Assembly (NCBI GenBank): GCA_023457435.1
Contig: JAEWLS010000034.1
Span: 1-64,000 of the forward strand
Direction: 5' to 3'
Source: Pseudomonadota bacterium
GTDB taxonomy: Bacteria; Pseudomonadota; Alphaproteobacteria; Rhizobiales; Rhizobiaceae
DNA: 64,000 bases
Shown here: positions 1 through 7,736 of the stretch, one piece after another
Layout of the letters: each line of letters opens with the position of its first letter
Position numbering within the stretch: position 1 is the first letter of the stretch
Made by a program: the position numbers and the translations under genes
The notes under the pieces: model-generated
Seen by the model: only the letters and a program-made list of their open reading frames with translations
Told to the model about the DNA's origin: nothing
Database searches by the model: none

Positions 1-9
1 CCCCGGGTA

Positions 10-49
10 TTTTTTTTTTTTTGGGGGGGGGGGGCCCCCCCCCCCCCCC
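10..49. other. Homopolymer block at the window edge (T13-G12-C15)
   Basis: Three back-to-back homopolymer runs: 13 T (10-22), 12 G (23-34) and 15 C (35-49). The G and C runs form a perfect self-complementary block. Nothing like this occurs elsewhere in the window and no gene explains it. It most likely marks a contig end or low-quality base calls rather than real genomic sequence. Confidence 0.7.
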
Positions 50-93
50 GCTGCCGCATTCAGGTCCCAGGCAACATCAAGAAAGGCGTCGTC

Positions 94-252
94 ATGGGCT
101 TGAGCACCATTCTCATCATCCTGCTGATCCTCATCCTGATCGGCGCGATCCCGGCCTGGCCGTATTCGCGTGGATGGGGCTACGGACCGTCGGGCATCCT
201 CGGCGTCGTTCTGATCGTGGTCCTGATCCTCGTCCTCAGCGGACGCTTCTGA
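94..252 (+). CDS. DUF3309 family small membrane peptide
   Basis: This gene encodes a 52-residue, very hydrophobic peptide. Residues about 4-18 form one membrane segment (STILIILLILILIGA), followed by a Pro/Trp/Tyr/Gly-rich turn (AIPAWPYSRGWGYGPSG) and a second membrane segment at about 35-48, ending GRF. This hairpin layout and the WPYS/GWGYGPSG centre match the DUF3309 family, short proteins of unknown function common in Proteobacteria. It is expected to sit in the inner membrane. An upstream GAAAG could serve as ribosome binding site. The gene ends 7 nt from the stop of the convergent MFS gene. Recognition is by sequence pattern only; function is unknown. Confidence 0.8.
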   Translation: MGLSTILIILLILILIGAIPAWPYSRGWGYGPSGILGVVLIVVLILVLSGRF

Positions 253-258
253 CGACAC

Positions 259-1422
259 TCATCGCGCCGGGCCGGCCTTGAAGTCGGCCGGGCGCGCCAC
301 CCCTGCCATCAGGCTGACCACCACGAGAATCGCGGCAAGTGCCGCGAAGACCGGCGCGAAGCCGGTGCTCTCGCCAACGAAGCCGATCGCCGACGGCGCG
401 ACCAGGATCCCCGAGTAACCCATCAACGTCACGGTCGAGAGGCCGGCGCCGGCGGACGTGCCGGGATGGTTGCCCGCCGCCGAGAACGCAATCGGTACGG
501 TGTTGGCGATACCCAGGCCGCTGAGCGCGAAGGCAGCGATCGCCACCCACATGTTGGGCGCGAAGCCGGCAAGCGCCATGCCCACTGCCGCGACAAGGGC
601 CGAATAGCGCAAGGTGGCGACTGCACCGTAGCGGTTGCGTACGCCGTCGCCCATGAACCGCATGACGGCCATCGTCGCCGAGAACGCCGCGTAGGCGAAG
701 CCCGCAGTGGCGATGTCGCTGCCGAGCTCCTGGCGCAGATAGAGCGCTGCCCAGTCCAGGACGGCGCCCTCGGGCACCATGCAGAACAGCGCGATGAGGC
801 CGGTGAGGTAGACCGCGACCGTGCGCGGCAGGAGATAGGGGGTCGAGGCGTTTGCCTGGTGGCGCTCGTCCCGGACCAGGTAGAGCGCGGCGACGACGAC
901 GGTCGCCGCGGTCACCGCCGTGACCAGCACGGCGTGCATGAGGAATCCCCACTGCGCGATGGCATAGCCGCCGCTTGCACCGCCGGCGAAGCCGCCGAGG
1001 CTCCAGAAGCCGTGCGACGACGACATGATGGCCCGGCCGAGCTTGCCTTCCACCGCCACGGCATTGGCGTTCATCGCGACGTCCATGCCGCCGATCAGCG
1101 CGCCGAACGCGAACATCGCGACCGCGGCGAAGGCGACGTTGGTGACCAGCGCCACGGCGAGCAGCGCGAAGGAGCAGAGCACCGCGAAGCCGCGCAGCAC
1201 GGCGCGCGAGTCGCTGCGGTGGAGCAGGTAGCCGCACCAGGGCATGGCGCAGAGAGCTCCGATGCCGAACATCAGGATCAGCAGGCCGAGTGTGAACTCG
1301 CTGATCTCCAGCCGGGTCAGGAAGACCGGAATCTGCGGTGCCCAGCTGCCGGTGAGAAAGCCGTTGGCGAAGAACATGGCGCCGACCGCGTAGCGGCCGC
1401 GCTGGGCTGTGGTGTCGGGCAT
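259..1422 (-). CDS. MFS transporter, YbjJ-like
   Basis: A 387-residue protein with about 12 hydrophobic segments, the usual size for a major facilitator superfamily permease of the inner membrane. Features typical of the YbjJ-like branch are GMDVAMNANAVAVE at about residues 112-125, HGFWSLGG at 137-144 and EGAVLDWAALYL at 218-229. The substrate is unknown; relatives are annotated as putative drug or sugar-type exporters without firm evidence. The start used here is an ATG that gives a short polar N-terminus before the first helix; longer upstream readings are compositionally poor. The gene stands alone and converges on the DUF3309 gene. Confidence 0.85.
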   Translation of the reverse strand: MPDTTAQRGRYAVGAMFFANGFLTGSWAPQIPVFLTRLEISEFTLGLLILMFGIGALCAMPWCGYLLHRSDSRAVLRGFAVLCSFALLAVALVTNVAFAAVAMFAFGALIGGMDVAMNANAVAVEGKLGRAIMSSSHGFWSLGGFAGGASGGYAIAQWGFLMHAVLVTAVTAATVVVAALYLVRDERHQANASTPYLLPRTVAVYLTGLIALFCMVPEGAVLDWAALYLRQELGSDIATAGFAYAAFSATMAVMRFMGDGVRNRYGAVATLRYSALVAAVGMALAGFAPNMWVAIAAFALSGLGIANTVPIAFSAAGNHPGTSAGAGLSTVTLMGYSGILVAPSAIGFVGESTGFAPVFAALAAILVVVSLMAGVARPADFKAGPAR

Positions 1423-1503
1423 GGGGCGATCCAGATTCGGCGGCGAAGCTAAATCGGTTCAGGCGCAAGTCAATGCACCGCCTTCATGCCGGTGCTGTGC
1501 CAG

Positions 1504-2094
1504 TCAGTCGGCGACGGAGAGGTCCGGCAGCGGGATCGTGCCGCTGTCGATCGCCGGCTGGTCGGCGCCGCAGGCGAAGTCGCGCGCCATCTCGTCGGCG
1601 TAGCGACGCGCCTTGGCGTTGGCGTCGCCATTGCCCTTGGCGACGACGTAGGCGACGACGCAGCCCGAGCGGTCCTGCGGCTGGCCGACCTTCTCGACCA
1701 CCAGGACCTCGGTCTTCTTCTCGGAATCGTCCGGATCGTCGGAGACGAACCATCGGTGGATCGTGGCGAAGGGCAACGGATCGTCATTGCCGCGTGCCGG
1801 CAGCAGCCGCCACTCGATCTTCGGCCCGGTCGAGTTGAAACCGCCGAAACTTTCCCACTTCAGGTCGCCGGACGGCGGAAAGCCGTAAAACAGCGACTCG
1901 CGCAGGTCGCCGGCCGACAGCAGGACGGGGAAGCCCTTGTAGCCGTCGCAGACGAAGTCCGCGCCATCGCCCTCGGTGGCGGTGTCGTACTGCGTGCAGT
2001 TCTTCTCGAAATCGAGGTCCGTGTAGACGCTCGAATTCTCCGCCAGGGCGGGGGATGCGAAGACGACGAGTGCTGCCGCGAGTGCTGTGCGCAT
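1504..2094 (-). CDS. Exported conserved hypothetical protein
   Basis: A 196-residue protein starting with a clear Sec signal peptide (MRTALAAALVVFASPALA, likely cleaved after residue 18), so the mature protein should be periplasmic. The mature part is acidic, with three well-spaced cysteines (in NCTQY, FVCDGY and GCVVAY) plus one near the C-terminus (FACGA), which could form disulfides. I do not recognise a named domain. It lies alone between the YbjJ-like MFS gene and yggT, all on the minus strand but with gaps of roughly 40-80 nt. Function unknown. Confidence 0.75.
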   Translation of the reverse strand: MRTALAAALVVFASPALAENSSVYTDLDFEKNCTQYDTATEGDGADFVCDGYKGFPVLLSAGDLRESLFYGFPPSGDLKWESFGGFNSTGPKIEWRLLPARGNDDPLPFATIHRWFVSDDPDDSEKKTEVLVVEKVGQPQDRSGCVVAYVVAKGNGDANAKARRYADEMARDFACGADQPAIDSGTIPLPDLSVAD

Positions 2095-2137
2095 GGGACG
2101 CTCCCTATGCTTCAGCCTACCGCAACGGCAGGCGCTG

Positions 2138-2428
2138 TCAAAGCAGCGCCGGCGCCACCGTCGTCAGGATGAACTGGCGCAGGAAGAACAGGATCAGCAG
2201 AAGGATGATCGGCGAGATGTCGACGCCGCCGAGATCCGGCATGATCGAGCGTATCGGCCGCAGCGCCGGCTCGGTGATCCGGAACAGGGCGGAGCCGACC
2301 TGGCCGACAAACTGGTTGCGCGGGTTGACGACGTTGAAGGCGTAGAGCCAGGAGAACACCGCCGAGGCGATGATCAGCCACCAGTAGATGTCGATGGCGA
2401 ACACCACCGTCTGTATCAGCGCCAGCAT
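2138..2428 (-). CDS. YggT family membrane protein
   Basis: A 96-residue YggT-family protein: two hydrophobic stretches (about 4-27 and 70-90) around the family signature EPALRPIRSIMPDLGGVDIS. YggT proteins are inner-membrane proteins of poorly known role, linked to osmotic-shock tolerance in E. coli and found near cell-division genes in Gram-positives. A start nine codons upstream is possible, but the ATG chosen here is preceded by AGGGAGG at a good distance, which decides the start. No partner gene is evident. Confidence 0.9.
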   Translation of the reverse strand: MLALIQTVVFAIDIYWWLIIASAVFSWLYAFNVVNPRNQFVGQVGSALFRITEPALRPIRSIMPDLGGVDISPIILLLILFFLRQFILTTVAPALL

Positions 2429-2565
2429 GTTCGCCTCCCTAATGCGCTCCGACATTTAGCCATTGGCCGGGGCACCGACAAGGGCGCGAACCGCCGCAAC
2501 CGGCGGCCCGCGGCCAGCTTGACACGCCATGGGCACGAACCCTAAAAGCGCGCCATCGCTGGAAC

Positions 2566-2641
<76 letters not shown>

Positions 2642-2661
2642 GCGATTTACTCAGCGAACGA

Positions 2662-2967
2662 TCAACGCTTGACGATCTCGTGCCAGCTGTCCTTGCGGCC
2701 GGGCACCTCCTCGTTGACCGCCAGCGCCAGCCCCTGCTTCTCGAACAGGTCGAACCACTCGTCCCATTCGACCAAATCGTAGCCGCCGGCATTCGGCGGA
2801 CGATCGGCGCGGTCCTGGTCCTGATAGGCGGCCTGGTCGAAAACGATGCGCAGCAGCGGCTGCGTACCGCTCTCCGGCGATACGTCGACGATCGCCGGCG
2901 AGCCGATGCGCGCCGCCGCCCAGTCGCGGATATCCTCGCGGCTGGTCAAATAGACTGTCTCTGCCAT
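2662..2967 (-). CDS. Conserved hypothetical protein, about 101 aa
   Basis: A 101-residue soluble, acidic protein starting MAETVYLTSRED and ending RKDSWHEIVKR. It has no signal peptide or membrane segment. An ATG 10 codons upstream exists, but the start used here has GGAAGGG just before it. I do not recognise a characterised domain. It lies directly downstream of the tRNA-Ala gene on the opposite strand. Function unknown; a cytoplasmic accessory protein is the most that can be inferred. Confidence 0.7.
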   Translation of the reverse strand: MAETVYLTSREDIRDWAAARIGSPAIVDVSPESGTQPLLRIVFDQAAYQDQDRADRPPNAGGYDLVEWDEWFDLFEKQGLALAVNEEVPGRKDSWHEIVKR

Positions 2968-3104
2968 TTGTGTTCCCTTCCCTGCACTCGGCCGCACGTC
3001 AGCCCTGAGGTTTGCTGAACGGCCCGTCGCGCCGCCGGTTCCACGCTACCGGAACCAACCCGGCCATGTCGCCGTTTCGGGCCTGATCATCACGGAGACA
3101 AATC

Positions 3105-3428
3105 ATGGCATGGTATTCAGCCTTTCGCGATGCGATTGATGCGGCGGACATAGGCGACGAAGTCGCATCCCTGCGCAAGCAGCTGGCGGCGCTGCAGCGC
3201 AAGCTCGAACGCCGCGGCCGCGCCGGCATCGCCAGCGCGGAAGACCGGTCCGCGGAGGTCTTCGAGGAACTGCGCGACCGCTTCATCGAAGCGCTTCCGA
3301 CGTTCCAGCGGCAGGCGCAGGTCGCCGGCGAATTCGCGCGCAGCAACCGCGGCGCCATCATCGCCACCGCCGCGGTCGTCGGCGCACTCGTGGTGCTCGC
3401 CGCCGCGCGCCGGCCGTCGGGGCGGTAG
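3105..3428 (+). CDS. Small tail-anchored membrane protein, ElaB/DUF883-like layout
   Basis: A 107-residue protein with a charged, probably coiled-coil N-terminal two thirds (DEVASLRKQLAALQRKLERRG) and a single C-terminal transmembrane helix (about 84-101, GAIIATAAVVGALVVLAAA) followed by a short basic tail. This layout resembles ElaB/YqjD (DUF883) proteins, inner-membrane proteins that associate with ribosomes in E. coli, but the similarity is of architecture and I cannot prove family membership. The start has GGAGA at the right distance. Downstream lies a 9-bp hairpin before the MFS gene. Confidence 0.75.
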   Translation: MAWYSAFRDAIDAADIGDEVASLRKQLAALQRKLERRGRAGIASAEDRSAEVFEELRDRFIEALPTFQRQAQVAGEFARSNRGAIIATAAVVGALVVLAAARRPSGR

Positions 3429-3481
3429 CGACCTGTCGGTTCGCGATTTTCCGCGCGCGCAATCGCCTGAAATGATCTAGA

Positions 3482-3510
3482 GCCGGGCGGCATTCCCTTT
3501 ACCGCCCGGC
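3482..3510. repeat. 9-bp perfect hairpin between two genes
   Basis: GCCGGGCGG at 3482-3490 pairs perfectly with CCGCCCGGC at 3502-3510 across an 11-nt loop. It lies between the small membrane gene and the downstream MFS gene. No T-run follows, so it is not a standard intrinsic terminator on the plus strand. It may be a weak terminator or an mRNA stabiliser. Confidence 0.5.
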
Positions 3511-3541
3511 GCTTCGCCGGCTCATCCCGGCAGAAATCGGC

Positions 3542-4783
3542 ATGACACCTTCGGCGAGTGAAACGCGCGAGCAGCGCTACGCGGCGTTCCGGCACAGGCC
3601 ATTTCTCTTCTACTGGGCCTCGCGCTTCCTCGCGACATTCTCGACGCAGATCGTGTCGGTCGCGGTCGGGTGGCAGATCTACGACATCACGCGCGACCCG
3701 TTCGACCTCGGCCTCGTCGGCATCATCCAGTTCGCGCCGGCGCTGCTCCTGGTGCTGGTCACCGGCGCGCTCGCCGACCGCTTCGGCCGCCGCCTGATCA
3801 TGGGGCTGTCGGCGCTGCTCGAGGCGCTGTGCGCCGTCGCCCTCCTCCTGCTCACCGTCCAAGGCCTGACCAGCCCGCTGCCCATCTTCGCCGTCCTGCT
3901 GGTTTTCGGCATCGCCCGCGCCTTCTTCGGCCCGGCCGCCGCGTCGCTGGTCGCCAACCTTGTTCCGGAAGAGGATTTCGCCAACGCGATCGCCTGGAAC
4001 TCGTCGGCCTGGCAGCTCGCGACCATCGTCGGCCCGGTCGCCGGCGGACTGCTCTACGGCCTCGCGGCAGGCGCCGCCTATGCGACGGCCGCCGTGCTGA
4101 TGGCAGGCTCGACGCTGCTGATCTTCATGATCCCCAAGCCGGTGCAGAGGACCAGCTCGGAGCAGCCGAGCCTGCAGACGCTGTTCGAGGGCTTCGGCTA
4201 TATCTGGCGCGAGAAGATCGTGCTCGGTGCGATATCGCTCGACCTGTTCGCGGTGCTGCTCGGCGGCGCGGTGGCGCTGATGCCGGTCTTCGCCCGCGAC
4301 ATCCTCGAGCTCGGGCCATGGGGGCTCGGCCTGCTCCGCGCCGCGCCCGGAATGGGCGCCATCGGCGTGGCGATCTGGCTCGCCGGCCATCCGATCAAGG
4401 ATCATGCCGGCGTGATCCTGTTCCTGTTCGTCGCCCTTTTCGGCGTCTTCACCATCGTCTTCGGCATCTCGACCTGGACGTGGCTGTCGATCGTCGCGCT
4501 CGCCGGGCTCGGAGCGGCCGACATGGTCAGCGTCTACATCCGCGAGACGCTGATCCAGCTGTGGACGCCGGATCGCCTGCGCGGGCGCGTCAACGCGGTG
4601 AACATGGTCTTCATCGGCGCATCGAACGAGCTCGGCGAATTCCGCGCCGGCATGATGGCGGCGGCGTTCGGCGCGGTGCCGGCCGTGCTGTTCGGCGGCG
4701 TCGGCTCGATCATCGTCGCCGGTGTCTGGGCATGGGGTTTTCCGGCGCTGCGCAAGGCCCGCCATCTCGACGGACGGACCTAG
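3542..4783 (+). CDS. MFS transporter, EntS/MFS_3-like exporter
   Basis: A 413-residue major facilitator superfamily protein with about 12 membrane segments. The cytoplasmic loop after helix 2 carries ADRFGRR (about 78-84), the hallmark MFS motif A, and the C-terminal half has RGRVNAVNMVFIGASNELGEF, typical of the EntS-like MFS_3 group. EntS exports enterobactin; other members export various small molecules, and the substrate here is unknown. No siderophore gene is nearby. The start is the first ATG of the frame. The following 0.9 kb is non-coding. Confidence 0.85.
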   Translation: MTPSASETREQRYAAFRHRPFLFYWASRFLATFSTQIVSVAVGWQIYDITRDPFDLGLVGIIQFAPALLLVLVTGALADRFGRRLIMGLSALLEALCAVALLLLTVQGLTSPLPIFAVLLVFGIARAFFGPAAASLVANLVPEEDFANAIAWNSSAWQLATIVGPVAGGLLYGLAAGAAYATAAVLMAGSTLLIFMIPKPVQRTSSEQPSLQTLFEGFGYIWREKIVLGAISLDLFAVLLGGAVALMPVFARDILELGPWGLGLLRAAPGMGAIGVAIWLAGHPIKDHAGVILFLFVALFGVFTIVFGISTWTWLSIVALAGLGAADMVSVYIRETLIQLWTPDRLRGRVNAVNMVFIGASNELGEFRAGMMAAAFGAVPAVLFGGVGSIIVAGVWAWGFPALRKARHLDGRT

Positions 4784-4862
4784 GCGCCGTGACGCGACCG
4801 AGGGTTTCCACGCCCGCCGAAGCGTCTGGCCATTGACAAAGATCGCCCACGAGGAGTGGGAG

Positions 4863-4922
4863 GACGGGCGGCCGTGCGGTCGCTCGTAAGTTAGTGTTTG
4901 TGCGGCCTTGCGGCCGCCCGTC
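4863..4922. repeat. 12-bp inverted repeat in non-coding DNA
   Basis: GACGGGCGGCCG (4863-4874) is the exact reverse complement of CGGCCGCCCGTC (4911-4922), separated by 36 nt; the arms extend imperfectly inwards (TGCGG against a CCTTG-interrupted CGG). It begins about 80 nt after the stop codon of the MFS gene. The rest of 4784-5146 contains no convincing coding potential: open frames there are short, arginine/proline-rich and have no recognisable domain. Confidence 0.6.
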
Positions 4923-5146
4923 CGGTGGTCTGCCCCGCGGCACGCCCCGGACGAGCCGGGCAGCGTGTGGTTCCGCAGGGCCCGGACGTCAGGGCTCAAG
5001 GCCCAGCCGCGCTACCGATTGCGCAGCCCATCCGGCACCGGCCTCCGCCCGAATACCCGGTGCGCACCCGTCTCCCGTGCGAAGGCGGGGGAAGAATAAG
5101 GGAGGTGAGAAGAGCGTGGATAAATTTTCGCGGGGACCTTGCCGCG

Positions 5147-5300
5147 CCCCCTTCTCCCCTTGTGGGAGAAGGTGCCCCGAAGGGGCGGATGAGGGGTACT
5201 GGCCGGAGTGCGCGTTCGCCGGAAACGCCTCATTTCTTCCAACACCCCTCATCCGACTTCGCTTCGCTCAGCCACCTTCTCCCACAAGGGGAGAAGGGGG
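5147..5300. repeat. RIME-like palindromic intergenic element
   Basis: Two 28-nt arms (5147-5174 and 5273-5300) are perfect reverse complements built on CCTTCTCCCCTTGTGGGAG. A second inner pair, GCGGATGAGGGGT and CACCCCTCATCCG, sits inside. This double-palindrome layout and the CTTCTCCC/GGGAGAAG core match my recollection of the rhizobial intergenic mosaic elements (RIME), which occur in many copies in rhizobial genomes. No protein is encoded. Only one copy is in this window. Confidence 0.75.
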
Positions 5301-5413
5301 AGGCGCCGTGTCCATTTCGTCGTTAACCTTCCACGTCACAGCTAGGCTAGAACATCGCAGATCGGGCGACGCTTCGCGGCAGCGGTTCTCTCTCCCCTTG
5401 CGGGACGATCCTC

Positions 5414-5685
5414 ACCCCCTCTCTTGCGATTTCTAGCACTTAGCGTCGCTGCGCTTTGGCTAAGATGCTGAAATCGCTTTCTCCCCCACCAGGGGGGAGA
5501 TAAAGTCTGCCGTAATCTCGCGCCCAATCTTCAGCGGCGCTGCCAGGCTCAATGTTGGAAATTAAGAGCTGCGCGCAAGGCAGCGCGCCTATCTCCCCCC
5601 TGGTGGGGGAGAAAGCGATTTCGACGTCTTGGCGAGCCGCCGAAGGCGATGCGAGCCAAGTGTCAGAAATCGCAAGAGAGGGGGT
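5414..5685. repeat. Long inverted repeat, MITE-like, about 270 nt
   Basis: The left arm (5414-5502) and right arm (5590-5685) are near-perfect reverse complements over about 90 nt, both built from ACCCCCTCTCTTGCGATTTC at the outside and GAAAGCGATTTC plus CTCCCCCCTGGTGGGGGAG near the centre; the middle of each arm has diverged. An 87-nt unpaired spacer lies between. Such a non-coding element without a transposase fits a miniature inverted-repeat element. Its right end stops 11 nt from the stop codon of the next gene, so it may also form that gene's transcript end. Confidence 0.75.
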
Positions 5686-5695
5686 TCCTAACCCC

Positions 5696-6526
5696 TCACA
5701 CCCCCTGCAGCACCAGGATCGTCGGGCGGCGGGGCAGCGAGCGCAGCGACACCTTGAACGAACGCTCCTGCCGGTAATCGACGGCAAATCCTTCGCCCAT
5801 GCGCGACAGGAATTCGCCGAGCGGGGTCGAGTGCCGGTGCATGGGCAGTACGATCGAGGAGTACAGCCGGTCGGTGATGGCGCTCATGTTGGCGACCGAC
5901 TGGGTCATGCCGCCGTCGATCGGCACCATGACGATATCGAGCCGGCCGATGGCGCCGTAATGCGCGTCGGTTAGGTCGTGGTGCAGATGGCCGAGATGGC
6001 CGATGCACAGGCCGGCGACCTCGAAGATGAAGATCGAATTGCCGTCGCGCTCCATGCCGTCGCCCCGAAGGCGGATGTCGGTCGGGACGTTGCGCACATA
6101 GAGATCGTCGACGACGAGGCGATGCTCGGCCGGGCCGCCGCCTTGCGGATTCCAGCCGCGCAGCACGTGCTCGATGCGGGCATCCGGCATGTCGGTATAG
6201 TGCGTGCGGTGCGCCTTGTTCATGGTGACGACGCGCGGCAGCGGGTCGCTGCCGTAGTGGCCGGAGAAGTCCGTCGCGACACGCACGCCGCCCGGCGTCT
6301 GGATGACGTAGGTCGAGTGGCCGGCATAGGAAATGGTGACGTCGCCGTCGACGAAGGCCTGCGCCTGCAGCGGCGCCGGCGTGTAGCTGGCGAAGGTGAC
6401 CTTCGGCAGCGCCTGCGCGATCGCCACGCATTTCGACGGCACCGGTTCGCCGGATTGCTGCGCGAACGCCGTTTGCGGCGCAAGGAGAAGCACGGCGGCG
6501 GCGAGCAGGCGGGCGGCAGGCTTCAT
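5696..6526 (-). CDS. Exported metallo-beta-lactamase-fold protein (degenerate metal site)
   Basis: A 276-residue protein with a Sec signal peptide (MKPAARLLAAAVLLLAPQTAFA, residues 1-22). The mature part resembles UlaG/L-ascorbate-6-phosphate lactonase-like members of the beta-lactamase fold: ISYAGHSTYVIQTPGGVRVATDFSG is the opening strand pair, and GHLGHLHHDLTDAHYG and DIVMVPIDGG follow. The usual THxHxDH motif is replaced by NKAHRTHYTD, so metal binding may be altered or lost. The longer upstream frame was rejected because the signal peptide begins exactly at this ATG. Role unknown; it should act in the periplasm. Confidence 0.8.
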   Translation of the reverse strand: MKPAARLLAAAVLLLAPQTAFAQQSGEPVPSKCVAIAQALPKVTFASYTPAPLQAQAFVDGDVTISYAGHSTYVIQTPGGVRVATDFSGHYGSDPLPRVVTMNKAHRTHYTDMPDARIEHVLRGWNPQGGGPAEHRLVVDDLYVRNVPTDIRLRGDGMERDGNSIFIFEVAGLCIGHLGHLHHDLTDAHYGAIGRLDIVMVPIDGGMTQSVANMSAITDRLYSSIVLPMHRHSTPLGEFLSRMGEGFAVDYRQERSFKVSLRSLPRRPTILVLQGV

Positions 6527-6699
6527 GATCCGTCTCCGGTCGTTGCGCGGACCCGTGCGACGATACGCGGCCGGCGCCGGCAGGCCAGCCCACCGCGCCT
6601 CACGTTTGCGCGATGCGCGGTTCTGGACGAGCAAAACGGCTTTCACTATAAGCCGGCGATCTCCGCACCTGCGCCAGAAGACAGATTTCAGGGACGACC

Positions 6700-7449
6700 A
6701 TGGCCGGCCATTCACAGTTCAAGAACATCATGCACCGCAAGGGCCGCCAGGACGCGGTCAAGTCGAAGATGTTCTCCAAGCTCGCGCGCGAAATCACCGT
6801 TGCCGCCAAGATGGGCACGCCCGACCCCGACATGAACCCGCGCCTGCGGCTGGCCATCAACGCCGCCAAGGCGCAGTCCATGCCGAAGGACAACATCGCA
6901 CGCGCCATCAACAAGGCGGCCGGCGCCGACACCGAGAACTACGACGAGGTTCGCTACGAGGGCTATGGCCCGGGCGGCGTCGCGCTGATCGTCGAGGCGC
7001 TGACCGACAACCGCAACCGCTCCGCCTCCAACGTGCGGGCCGCCTTCACCAAGGCCGGCGGCGCGCTCGGCGAGACCGGCTCGGTGTCGTTCATGTGGGA
7101 CCGCGTCGGCGAAATCTACTACCCGGCCTCGGTCGGCGACGCCGACAAGGCGATGGAGGCAGCGCTCGAGGCGGGCGCCGACGACGTCCAGTCGGACGAG
7201 GAAGGGCACACGATCTACTGCGCCTTCGAATCCTTGAACGACGTGTCGAAGTCGCTGGAAGCCTCGCTCGGCGAGCCCGAAAGCGCCAAGATCATCTGGA
7301 AGCCGAAGAACAACGTTCCGGTCGACGAGGAGCGCGCGCAGTCGCTGATGAAGCTCGTCGCCACGCTCGAGGACGACGACGACGTGCAGAACGTCTACGC
7401 CAACTTCGAGGTCGACGAGGCGACGATGGCGAAGCTTTCCGCCGCCTGA
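6700..7449 (+). CDS. YebC/PmpR family regulator
   Basis: A 249-residue YebC-family protein, full length. The N-terminal signature MAGHSQFKNIMHRKGRQDA and the central YEGYGPGGVALIVEALTDNRN are unmistakable. Members bind DNA as transcriptional regulators (PmpR in Pseudomonas), and one branch (YebC2/TACO1-like) helps ribosomes through proline stretches. YebC is often adjacent to ruvC in other bacteria; ruvC is not in this window, while the small SelW-like gene follows after 5 nt and may be cotranscribed. The protein is cytoplasmic. Confidence 0.95.
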   Translation: MAGHSQFKNIMHRKGRQDAVKSKMFSKLAREITVAAKMGTPDPDMNPRLRLAINAAKAQSMPKDNIARAINKAAGADTENYDEVRYEGYGPGGVALIVEALTDNRNRSASNVRAAFTKAGGALGETGSVSFMWDRVGEIYYPASVGDADKAMEAALEAGADDVQSDEEGHTIYCAFESLNDVSKSLEASLGEPESAKIIWKPKNNVPVDEERAQSLMKLVATLEDDDDVQNVYANFEVDEATMAKLSAA

Positions 7450-7454
7450 CCTCC

Positions 7455-7736
7455 GTGAGCCGGCCGCGCATCGCCATCACCTATTGCACGCAGTGCCAGT
7501 GGCTGCTGCGCGCCGCCTGGATGGCGCAGGAGCTGCTCTCGACCTTCGGCGCCGATATCGGCGAGGTGGCGCTGGTCCCCGGGACGGGCGGCGTGTTCGA
7601 AATCGCGGTGGACGGCGAGACGATCTGGGATCGCCGCACCGATGGCGGGTTTCCGGAGGCGAAGGTGCTGAAGCAGCGCGTGCGCGACAAGGTCTGGCCG
7701 GAGCGCGATCTCGGCCACTCGGACCGATCCTCATGA
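7455..7736 (+). CDS. SelT/SelW/SelH (Rdx) family redox protein with CxxC
   Basis: A 93-residue protein with a GTG start, read as VSRPRIAITYCTQCQW. The CTQC motif (Cys11, Cys14) at the end of the first strand, RAAWMAQELLSTFG, and the later GGVFEIAVDGETIWDRR...GGFPE are the signature of the Rdx thioredoxin-like family, where animal members carry selenocysteine in place of the second cysteine. The role is thought to be thiol redox chemistry, with the target unknown. It lies 5 nt after yebC and its stop overlaps the start of the acetyltransferase (ATGA), so the two are probably translated together. Confidence 0.85.
   Translation: MSRPRIAITYCTQCQWLLRAAWMAQELLSTFGADIGEVALVPGTGGVFEIAVDGETIWDRRTDGGFPEAKVLKQRVRDKVWPERDLGHSDRSS

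Noticed and set aside
2999..4999. 666-codon open frame on the minus strand over the EntS-like MFS gene
   Set aside because: It is a shadow of the real MFS gene: low-complexity, rich in Arg, Asp, Glu and His, with no domain, and it runs on into repeat-rich non-coding DNA.
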